In this document: positions 54,823 through 62,490 of the stretch, piece by piece
How the letters are laid out: every line of letters starts with the position of its first letter
Position numbering within the stretch: position 1 is the stretch's first letter
Program-made: the position numbers and the translations under genes
DNA from: Actinomyces ruminis
Lineage (GTDB): Bacteria > Actinomycetota > Actinomycetes > Actinomycetales > Actinomycetaceae
Direction of reading: 5' to 3'
Assembly (NCBI RefSeq): GCF_002154335.2
Contig: NZ_MTPX02000035.1
Location: 1-64,000, forward strand
Length of the DNA: 64,000 nucleotides
The notes under the pieces: model-generated
Seen by the model: only the letters and a program-made list of their open reading frames with translations
Databases searched by the model: none
Told to the model about the DNA's origin: nothing

Positions 54823-55475
54823 ACTGACTCACTCCGATCGAGAAGCTTCCGTCCCGCGGAGGCCCCGATACGGGTCGCCCCGGCCTGGAGCATGGCATCC
54901 ATTTGCTGAGGCGTACGGATTCCTCCGGATGCCTTGATTCCGAGGCGCCCGCCAACGGCGTCCTTCATGAGCGAGACGGCATGCACGGTCGCGCCGGCCC
55001 CCAAATAGCCCGTGGACGTCTTGACATATGTGGCGCCGGCTCGCTCGGCGCATTCGCATGCGGCGCGGATCTCCTGATCGTCAAGTAGACTCGTTTCCAG
55101 AATCGCCTTCACTACGTGCCCCTGAGCTGCTGCCACCACGCCGTGGATGTCGGCCTCGACGGTTTTCCAGTCGTGGTCTTTTGCTGCCCCTATATTGATG
55201 ACCATGTCGACTTCGTCGGCGCCGTCTTCGATTGCGATGCGTGTCTGCGCTGCCTTTGAGCGTGTTGAGCTCGCACCGAAAGGGAAGTCGATGACCGTGC
55301 ACACCTGAGTCGCCGACCGTGCGAGACGCGAGGCGGACTGAGGAACATGCACGGGGTTTACGCACACGGATGCCATGCCGAGTTGGTCGGCCTCGCAACA
55401 CAGGCGGTCGATCTCTTGTTTTCGTGCTGCGGGATTCAACAGCGTGTGGTCTATGAATGACGCGCGTGTTGGCAT
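54819..55475 (-). CDS. deoC: Deoxyribose-phosphate aldolase
   Basis: Splits 2-deoxyribose-5-phosphate into glyceraldehyde-3-phosphate and acetaldehyde. The 218-residue protein shows FIDHTLLNPAARKQEIDRLC, SVCVNPVHV, VIDFPFGASSTRSKAAQT, DEVDMVINIG and the Schiff-base Lys in YVKTSTGY (about residue 150), all characteristic of DeoC. ATG 55475 has AGGAG upstream. It is the first of four overlapping or nearly overlapping genes, so the operon makes and splits deoxyribose-5-phosphate. Confidence 0.92.
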   Translation of the reverse strand: MPTRASFIDHTLLNPAARKQEIDRLCCEADQLGMASVCVNPVHVPQSASRLARSATQVCTVIDFPFGASSTRSKAAQTRIAIEDGADEVDMVINIGAAKDHDWKTVEADIHGVVAAAQGHVVKAILETSLLDDQEIRAACECAERAGATYVKTSTGYLGAGATVHAVSLMKDAVGGRLGIKASGGIRTPQQMDAMLQAGATRIGASAGRKLLDRSESV

Positions 55476-55697
55476 GTGAACTCCTTTGTTCTATGCGACC
55501 TCGGATGGAGAGGCGCTGGACGGCAGAGTACGTGCTTCGGCGCGCTCATTTGAAGGCTGACCGCGACGGGGCTGCGCACCGGGTTTACCGCGAGATGCTG
55601 CCGATATGTCGATGTTGACTGGAGATTCCGGGCGGCAATTGGAGCGAAGGTGCCCAGGTGGCACAGATGTTCCGGCGATGATGAGTGTCGATTGAGT

Positions 55698-56690
55698 TTA
55701 CCGAGCGTTTGGCGTTTCAGACTCACATCGAGAGTCCAAGGACGCGATCATGCGGGCGGTGTCGACGTCGACGATTAGCCGGTCCACGTATCGGTTGACA
55801 AGGGCAGCTCGGACCACGGGCGCGCTCTGTTCGCCGCCAGCGATAAGTATCTTTTGTTCGATGTGCCGGAGATCGGGCAACGTGACGCTGATTGTTCGAT
55901 TATTGAGGTCGGGCACGCATACCCGCCCTTCGGCATCGATGATGCGTGCGCATAGCTCGCCGGCCGCGTGCTGCTTGATGGTCTCTGCTTCGCGGCGGTT
56001 CAGGCCGAGTTCGCTAACCGTGGATGCGATAGCGTCGATCGGTGCTGCTGAGAAGACTGCGATGCTTGCGGAAGCGAGCCGGGCAAGGCTGTCCCGTGTC
56101 TTTGTTGCCGCACGTAGGCGGTTCGCTTCGGGGACGGAGTCGACAAGCAAGGGGTTCGGAAGGGTGGTGAGCTCGGCATGCAACTGGTTGGCGATGAGGT
56201 GCAGCGCGGTCATGTCCTCCCGACCACGAAGATAGTCTGACAAGGTTCTTGCCATGTGCCAGACTTTGATTGATCTACGGGGGGCTGGGTCGAGGTGTTG
56301 GGCTAGGTTCGTCAAGACCGAAGAGGTTTGGACTGCGATAGTGTCACCGTCGCGCAGGATCGAACTGAGCATGTCTGCGCCTTGCGCTCCGAGCTCTGAA
56401 CCCATCCTGCCGGGAAGATGGCGAAGCGTCCCGACGAGTCTGATCTCAGTGAGGTCGAACCGTTCGCGCAAGTACTCGATCAGTGCCTCGTCTTGTTCTC
56501 GTGGATCGCAGATTTCGATGCGGACAAATCCCTTCCGCTGAGCGTACGCGAGCAGTTTCGAGACTGTCGGACGGGAGACGTGGACCCGTTCAGCCACCTC
56601 TGCCTGTGTGAGACCCGCGTCGTAGTAGAGGTGGGCGACGTCAATCGCGAGTACCTCTTTGCGTGTCAGCTTCACGCCCGTGATGCGCAC
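55698..56690 (-). CDS. SorC/DeoR-type sugar-responsive regulator
   Basis: A 330-residue SorC-family protein from GTG 56690, with AGGAG five bases before. The helix-turn-helix DAGLTQAEVAERVHVSRPTVSKLLAYAQRKG occurs about residue 25, and the sugar-phosphate-binding domain follows: EIRLVGTLRHLPGRMGSEL, DGDTIAVQTSS, then VDTARMIASLD. B. subtilis DeoR belongs to this family and responds to deoxyribose-5-phosphate. It sits upstream of deoC on the same strand, separated by 222 bp that should contain the operon promoter. Confidence 0.8.
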   Translation of the reverse strand: MRITGVKLTRKEVLAIDVAHLYYDAGLTQAEVAERVHVSRPTVSKLLAYAQRKGFVRIEICDPREQDEALIEYLRERFDLTEIRLVGTLRHLPGRMGSELGAQGADMLSSILRDGDTIAVQTSSVLTNLAQHLDPAPRRSIKVWHMARTLSDYLRGREDMTALHLIANQLHAELTTLPNPLLVDSVPEANRLRAATKTRDSLARLASASIAVFSAAPIDAIASTVSELGLNRREAETIKQHAAGELCARIIDAEGRVCVPDLNNRTISVTLPDLRHIEQKILIAGGEQSAPVVRAALVNRYVDRLIVDVDTARMIASLDSRCESETPNAR

Positions 56691-56956
56691 CGTTGCTCCT
56701 CTTGGCGTATCTGTCTGTCCAAGTGAGAAGCTTATGCCGTCGGCCGTGTAGGCGGGGAGGCGGCTGGTGTCTCTGCGGGAGGAGGCGGCCGTGCGGGCGT
56801 TGCGGTGGTCGGTGCGTGCTAAGCACGAATCGATGAGCCTCGCGATATGGTACGGATCACATCCTGTTTGGGTCTGTTGCTGACCACAACGGCAGGTCCG
56901 GGTTGCCTCCCGAGATGTAGCGAGAAACTCTCGTCCCCTAGCGGGTGGTCGTGCAC
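56691..56956. other. Divergent promoter region of the SorC and nrdD genes
   Basis: These 266 bases hold no gene with coding character. The nrdD regulatory sites start at 56957. Confidence 0.4.
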
Positions 56957-57010
56957 TGCAACCACAACATGTTGTGGTTGCAAAGCGGCGACATGCCCAC
57001 ATGATGTGTT
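56957..57010 (+). promoter_or_regulatory. Tandem NrdR-type boxes upstream of nrdD
   Basis: A perfect 26-bp palindrome covers 56957-56982 (TGCAACCACAACA and its complement); its core CCACAACATGTTGTGG fits the NrdR box pattern ACACWATATATWGTGT at most positions. A weaker second element, CACATGATGTG (56998-57008), lies about 33 bp downstream, three helical turns. Paired NrdR boxes about 31-33 bp apart are the usual arrangement, repressing nrd genes in response to ATP and dATP. Confidence 0.65.
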
Positions 57011-57106
57011 CCACCAATGTAATTCTCGGGGTAGTGTCGGAGGTGTCAGCGGAGCTGAGCCGCCTGCTCAGAGCCGTCCGTCCATAGAAGTACTGGAGCC
57101 CTTGTC

Positions 57107-59054
57107 GTGTCCGATAGCACTCAGACCCCGTCCGCCGCTCACCTGGCCGCCGCGCACCCCGAGCTCGTGGCCCGGGGCTCTGCCGACTCTGCTGTCGCCC
57201 ACGGCTCGCGCCCCCAGGTGGACGCCGTCTCCACTATCACCGAGTACCTGGACCGCTCCGACTGGCGCGTGAACGCCAACGCCAACCAGGGCTACTCCCT
57301 GGGTGGCATGATCCTGAACACCTCCGGCAAGGTCATCGCCAACTACTGGCTCAGCCAGATCTACCCGCAGGCCGCCGGCGACGCCCACCGCAACGGCGAC
57401 ATCCACATCCACGACCTGGACATGTTCGCCGGCTACTGCGCCGGCTGGTCGCTGAAGAACCTGCTCCAGCAGGGCTTCAACGGCGTGCCCGGCAAGATCG
57501 CCTCCGGCCCCGCCAAGCACTTCTCCTCCGCCGTCGGCCAGATCGTCAACTTCCTGGGCACCCTGCAGAACGAGTGGGCCGGCGCGCAGGCTTTCTCCTC
57601 CTTCGACACCTACATGGCGCCCTTCGTCCGCCTGGACAACATGAGCTACGACGAGGTCCTCCAGTGCATGCAGGAACTCATCTTCAACCTCAATGTCCCC
57701 TCTCGCTGGGGCACCCAGACGCCCTTCACCAACCTCACCTTCGACTGGACCTGCCCGGCGGACCTGGCCGACGAGCACCCGCTGATCGGCGACGAGCTGT
57801 GCGACTTCACCTACGGCGACCTCGCCGAGGAGATGGGCATGATCAACCGCGCTTCATGGAGGTCATGACCACCGGCGACGCCGACGGCCGCGTCTTCACC
57901 TTCCCGATCCCCACCTACAACATCACCAAGGACTTCGACTGGGACAGCCCCAACGCCGACCGGCTGTTCACCATGACCGCGAAGTACGGCCTGCCCTACT
58001 TCCAGAACTTCATCAACTCCGAGCTCGACCCCGGCATGATCCGCTCCATGTGCTGCCGCCTGCAGCTGGACCTGCGCGAGCTGCTCAAGCGGGGCAACGG
58101 CCTGTTCGGCTCCGCCGAGCAGACCGGCTCCGTCGGTGTGGTCACCGTCAACATGGCGCGCCTGGGCTACCTGCACGCCGGTGACGAGGAGGCCCTGGTG
58201 GCGGCCCTGGACCGCCTCATCGACATTGCCTCCGAGACCCTCGAGCTCAAGCGCACCGTCATCCAGCACCACATCGACACCGGCCTGTTCCCCTTCACCA
58301 AGCGCTGGCTCGGCACGCTGGACAACCACTTCTCTACCATCGGCGTCAACGGCATGAACGAGATGGTCCGCAACTTCACGCACGACGCCTACGACCTGAC
58401 CGACCCGCGCGGTCACGCCATGTGCGTGCGCATCCTCGACCACGTCCGCGGGCGCATGGTCGAGATCCAGGAGCCACCGGCCATCTGTACAACCTGGAGG
58501 CCACCCCCGCCGAGGGCACCACCTACCGCTTCGCCAAGGAGGACCGCAAGCGCTACCCGGACATCCTTCAGGCCGGCACCGACTCCAACCCGTACTACAC
58601 CAACTCCTCCCAGCTGCCCGTCGGTTACACCGACGACCCCTTCGAGGCGCAGGAGATGCAGGAGGAGCTGCAGACCAAGTACACCGGCGGCACGGTCCTG
58701 CACCTGTACATGAACGAGCACATCTCCTCGGCCCAGGCCTGCAAGGAGCTGGTGCGCCGTTCGCTGACCGCCTTCCGCACCCCGTACATCACCATCACCC
58801 CGACCTTCTCGATCTGCCCGACCCACGGCTACCTGGCCGGTGAGCACTTCACCTGCCCCAAGTGCGCCGAGCTGCACCCTGACGCCGAGCCGGTCGAGTG
58901 CGAGGTGTGGACCCGCGTCATGGGCTACTTCCGCCCCGTGAAGTCCTTCAACATCGGCAAGAAGGGCGAGTACATGGAGCGGCAGATGTTCACCGAGGCC
59001 GCGGCCAGCGCCCACGGCAAGACCACCTCCCGCCTGACCTCCATCAGTGCCTGA
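57107..59054 (+). CDS. nrdD: Anaerobic ribonucleoside-triphosphate reductase, two frame breaks
   Basis: Class III reductase that makes deoxynucleotides without oxygen, starting at GTG 57107. It lacks the usual N-terminal ATP-cone, beginning directly with the reductase domain (LDRSDWRVNANANQGYSLGGM). The C-terminus has the glycyl-radical motif RVMGYFRPV (Gly at about 58922) and a Cys cluster (FSICPTHGYLAGEHFTCPKC) for zinc. Two single-base losses, near 57853 (expected GCCTTCATG) and near 58481 (expected GAGGCCACC), join the pieces. Its activase NrdG is encoded about 700 bp downstream, with toxin-antitoxin genes in between. Confidence 0.9.
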
Positions 59055-59090
59055 GCGGCGTCCAGATGGAGGAGCGGACAGCAGGAGACT

Positions 59091-59363
59091 ATGTCGGGAA
59101 CACAGTGGACCGTTGAATTCACTCCGCGTGCGTAGCGCGCTCTGTGTGGGCTCGACCGCAGTGTTCAGGTGCGTCTGGTCGGCAAGTTGCGGGAGATCCA
59201 AAGGGTTGACGATCCGCGGGACTTCCTGAAACCGATGACGGGCCCGCTTAAGGGGCAATTCCGGCTCCGGGTCGGGGATTACCGGGTGATCATCGACGTC
59301 CAGGATGAGCGCTGCGTGATCCTCGCAATCGACGTCGGTCATCGCTCCACGGTCTATCGGTGA
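59091..59363 (+). pseudogene. RelE-type toxin with an in-frame stop
   Basis: ATG 59091 starts TQWTVEFTPRA, and the next codon in the same frame is TAG (59133-59135), after which RALCGLDRSVQVRLVGKLREI, FLKPMTGPLKGQFRLRVGDYRVI and VILAIDVGHRSTVYR run to the end. Only a nonsense change is needed to explain this, no frame change. It resembles the RelE/ParE fold with the usual RVGDYRV motif. Translation to full length is blocked unless the TAG is suppressed. It lies 37 bp after the nrdD stop. Confidence 0.85.
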
Positions 59364-59521
59364 GATAGCCGGGCTTGCTAGCACGAGTTGGCTGTACAGG
59401 CGCCGGGGTGTCTGCCGCTTCTGCGGCGGGGCCTCGGCGCTCAACCTAAGGGGTCACCGGGTTTCTTGCCATGTGGGCTGAGAGCTTGTGGGGTGCGGTG
59501 GTCGGCTTCTATGCTGTATAC
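59364..59521 (+). promoter_or_regulatory. Promoter region of the RelB-type antitoxin
   Basis: Upstream of ATG 59522 the sequence TATGCTGTATACATG contains the palindrome TGTATACA and a possible -10 (TATGCT). This is the kind of site a ribbon-helix-helix protein binds. No other feature is seen in the 158 bases between the two genes. Confidence 0.45.
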
Positions 59522-59758
59522 ATGTCTACAGCAGTTCTGAGCGTGCGTCTGCCGGAGGAGCTCAAGCGTCGGCTCGATGACCTGGGGAATCGGACCGGTC
59601 GTCCGGCGACGTTCTATGTGCGTGAGGCCGTTGAGTCCTACATTGATGACTTGGAGTACGCCTACACGCTGAAGGCGGAGGCGGAGGCGGTCAGGCGCGG
59701 TGAGGTCAAGACCCGCCGCCTCAATGAGATCGCCGCGAGCCTCGGACTCGATGACTGA
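59522..59758 (+). CDS. RelB/ribbon-helix-helix antitoxin
   Basis: A 78-residue protein from ATG 59522. TAVLSVRLPEELKRRLDDLGNRTG is the ribbon-helix-helix DNA-binding fold (first beta strand SVRLPEE), and the C-terminal part (DLEYAYTLKAEAEAVRRGEVKTRRLNEIAASLGL) is the toxin-neutralising region of RelB-type proteins. The order toxin remnant then antitoxin is reversed relative to the common relBE operon. Its last codons overlap the nrdG start. Confidence 0.85.
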   Translation: MSTAVLSVRLPEELKRRLDDLGNRTGRPATFYVREAVESYIDDLEYAYTLKAEAEAVRRGEVKTRRLNEIAASLGLDD

Positions 59759-60511
59759 GAACCTCAAGGAAGGCGCAGTGCATCGCCCCGCCGACGATCT
59801 GCAGATCGCCGGCCTGGTGCCTATGTCCACCGTCGACTGGCCCGACCACTTGGTTGCGACCGTCTTCATGCAGGGCTGCCCCTGGAACTGCTTCTACTGC
59901 CACAACCAGGCCCTCATCCCCACCCGCGTACCGGGCGTCGTCGCCTGGGATGAGGTACGCACCCTGCTGGCCCGCCGCCGCGGCCTGCTCGACGGCGTCG
60001 TGCTGACCGGCGGGGAGGCGCTGCGCCAGGACGCCCTCGCCGACGCCGCCGCCGAGGTCAAGGAAATGGACTTCCAGGTCGGCCTGCACACCGCCGGCCC
60101 CTACCCGGGCCGCCTGCGCGACATGGTTGAGCGCGGACTGGTCGACTGGGTCGGGCTCGACATCAAGGCGCTGCCCGAGCACTACGACGCGTGGTCGGCC
60201 GCCCCAACTCCGCAGCCAAGGCCTGGGAGTGCCTGCAGGTGCTGGTTGACGCGGCCGCCCGCGGCAAGGGTGTCGACTTCGAGGTGCGCACCACTGTGGT
60301 CCCCGGGGATGTGACCGCCGCCGACGCCGTGGAGGTCGCCCGCCGCGTCCATGACGCCGGCGCCCGGGTCTACGCCCTGCAGCAGGCCCGCGGCGAGGGC
60401 ACCACCGGCGACTTCGCCGTGGCCGCGCCCGGCTGGGACGCCGAGTGCGAGCGCATGGCCGCCCAGATCGAGGCCCTCGGCTGGGACCGCTTCACCTACC
60501 GCCCCGCCTGA
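59751..60511 (+). CDS. nrdG: Anaerobic ribonucleotide reductase activating protein, one frame break
   Basis: Radical SAM enzyme that puts the glycyl radical into NrdD. The CX3CX2C cluster is CPWNCFYCHN, followed by VVLTGGEAL and the family core. ATG 59751 overlaps the antitoxin stop; GTG 59778 behind AAGGAAGG is an alternative and may be the true start. One lost G near 60198 (expected TCGGGCCGC) separates LPEHYDAW from GRPNSAAKAWECLQVLVDAA. It should be co-transcribed with the antitoxin gene. Confidence 0.88.
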
Positions 60512-60678
60512 GAGCAGACGCCCACTCCAGCCCCGCCCCCTTCGCCGAGGTCAGCCAGAGTTGCGTGCCGAGGTCGGTCGAAGTGGCGGCTGACAGCGGG
60601 CTCCCGTCGAGACTGGCACGGGTGACGTGCTTGTGCTGGGCGGCGCGGACTGTGTTGGCGAGTCGAATCTCTGGTCAG
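60512..60678. other. Short gap with GCCGAGGTC repeats
   Basis: GCCGAGGTC occurs at 60544 and 60567, 23 bp apart, and a related GCCGAGGTCGGTTGAA occurs singly near 7480. No gene is seen. Confidence 0.4.
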
Positions 60679-60749
60679 CGTTCCACGACCTTGGGGTGTG
60701 TTGCACGACCTCCCTGGGGTCGTGGAACGCGCACGAGGGTCGTGGAGCG
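60679..60749. repeat. Four-copy 20-bp-period repeat array, 2 forward then 2 inverted
   Basis: TTCCACGACC (60681) and TTGCACGACC (60701) are 20 bp apart; the complements GGTCGTGGAA (60718) and GGTCGTGGAG (60738) are also 20 bp apart. The plan is the same as in the array at 14843 (direct copies, then inverted copies with the same period), but the core is unrelated. Confidence 0.85.
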
Positions 60750-60843
60750 TGACCCAGGGGTGGGCTCAACTGGTGATCGCTGCCTACGAGGCCGGACTGG
60801 TGAGGCTCGCATAGCAGGGGTCATAGCGGCGTAGCTGTCATGG

Positions 60844-60950
60844 AATGCACCACTTTCCAGGGTCGGTCGCTCTCGGCGAGTAGCTGAACCGCATGATTCC
60901 GCGCCTGTTGTGTCAGAAGCGGGTCTGTTTCCCAGGGAAAGTGGTGCATT
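60844..60950. repeat. 15-bp inverted repeat with 77-bp spacer
   Basis: AATGCACCACTTTCC (60844-60858) is repeated as its exact complement GGAAAGTGGTGCATT (60936-60950). The arms are perfect. The spacer has no ORF of note. Confidence 0.8.
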
Positions 60951-61059
60951 TTGTGCCAGTTGTGCATTCGTCGCGCGGTGCCCTCCCAGCCTCGTGCCCG
61001 TCTAGGTCTTGCCGACGCGTCTCGGCATGCTTGCGAGCAGTAGCACAACCTTCTATGAT

Positions 61060-61082
61060 TACCGAGTAATCATTACTCGGTA
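61060..61082. promoter_or_regulatory. PadR operator
   Basis: TACCGAGTAAT, one base, then its exact complement (61060-61082) is a perfect 11-bp inverted repeat, 42 bases before the PadR gene start. It is A/T-rich in its centre and probably overlaps the promoter. PadR proteins usually repress their own operon at such sites. Confidence 0.75.
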
Positions 61083-61124
61083 AGTGTTGTTGCTTGCCTT
61101 CAGCTCTCGACCCGGGAGACCGGA

Positions 61125-61751
61125 ATGGCCGTAAAACACGCCCTGCTCGCGCTGCTCGCGCGTGGCCCCGCGGGCACCTACCAGCTGCGCAAGGACTTCG
61201 AGTCCGCCACCGGAACCAGCTGGCCCCTCAACATCGGCCAGGTCGCCACCACGCTGGCCCGGCTGGAACGTGACGGCCTGGTGATGCGCCTCGAGCCCGG
61301 TCGGCCCGCGCACAGACCCGACGCCGAGCCCACGGCCGCGAACGCGGACACGGCTGCCGTAACCGTCTCACCAAAGATGACGGCGCTGACCGCCTCCAGC
61401 CGCGACGTGGCCGCCTGGGCGCTCACTGACGCCGGCCGGGAGGAGCTCGCCCACTGGTGGGCCAGCCCGGTGGCTCGCCGCGCCCCCGAACGCGACGAAC
61501 TCGTCATCAAACTCGCGCTGGCCACCGCCTCCTCGGGCGTCGACGTCGTCGCGCTGATCCAGTGCCAGCGCCAGGCCACGCAAACCGTCCTCCACGAGAT
61601 CAACCGCGCCCGCCGCGCCGCCGGGGACGAGGACCTGGCCGCCGCCCTGGTCCTGGACCACCACGTGTTCACCGTCGAGGCCGAGCTGCGCTGGCTCGAC
61701 GACGCCGAGGGCCGCCTGGCCCGCGCCGCAGCCGATGGGCGGCGGTCCTAA
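61125..61751 (+). CDS. PadR-family transcriptional regulator
   Basis: A 208-residue PadR protein: the winged helix HALLALLARGPAGTYQLRKDFESATG at residues 5-30 and NIGQVATTLARLERDGLVMR follow the family pattern, then a helical C-terminal dimerisation domain (about 110-200). A Glu/Ala/Thr-rich insert between them is unusual. Its stop overlaps the next ATG (TAATG), so it controls the ABC exporter genes that follow. Confidence 0.85.
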   Translation: MAVKHALLALLARGPAGTYQLRKDFESATGTSWPLNIGQVATTLARLERDGLVMRLEPGRPAHRPDAEPTAANADTAAVTVSPKMTALTASSRDVAAWALTDAGREELAHWWASPVARRAPERDELVIKLALATASSGVDVVALIQCQRQATQTVLHEINRARRAAGDEDLAAALVLDHHVFTVEAELRWLDDAEGRLARAAADGRRS

Positions 61752-62490
61752 TGTGTGAAGACACCCAGCGACCCATACTCGAACTCCGCGGCGTCGGCCG
61801 CATCCACGGCAGCGGTGCCCGCGCCGTCACCGCTCTCGACGGGATCGACCTCACGGTCGCGCCCGGCGAATTCGTCGCCGTCATGGGACCGTCCGGATCC
61901 GGCAAGTCGACCCTGCTGAACCTCGCCGGTGCCCTGGACCGCCCCACCACTGGCCGCGTGATCATCGCGGGCCAGGACCTGGCGGGCCTGGACCGCACTG
62001 CCCTGGCCGAGGTGCGCCGCCGCGCCATCGGCTTCGTCTTCCAGGACTTCAACCTCCTGCCCTCCCTGACCGCCGCCGAGAACGTCGCTTTTCCCCTCGA
62101 GCTCGACGGCTGGCCGGCACGCCGCGCCCGGGCGGCCGCCCTGACCGCATTGGAACAGGTCGGCTTGTCCGACCTGGCCGACCGCCTGCCCGACGACATG
62201 TCCGGCGGCCAGGCCCAACGCGCCGCCATCGCCCGGGCGATAGTCGGCCCGCGCCGCCTGCTGCTCGCCGACGAGCCCACCGGCGCCCTCGACTCCGCCA
62301 CCGGCACCGCCGTCTCGGCGTGCTGCGTCAGCGCGCCGACGACGGCGTCGCCGTTCTCATGGTCACCCATGAGCCTCGCTTTGCCGCCTGGGCCGACCGC
62401 ACGGTCTTCCTCCGTGATGGCCGCATGGTCGGGTCCTCCGACCCGGTCGACGTCGACGAGTTGCTGCCCGTACCGGGGGAGGGGCGGTGA
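61751..62490 (+). CDS. ABC exporter ATP-binding protein (LolD/MacB/FtsE type), one frame break
   Basis: ATPase from ATG 61751 with Walker A GPSGSGKST, signature MSGGQ and Walker B LLLADEPTGALDSA. Near 62314 one base is lost (expected GTCCTCGGC), and then LGVLRQRADDGVAVLMVTHEP gives the H-loop. The C-terminus overlaps the next gene by four bases. Family members power MacB-type export of antibiotics, peptides or lipids. Confidence 0.88.
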
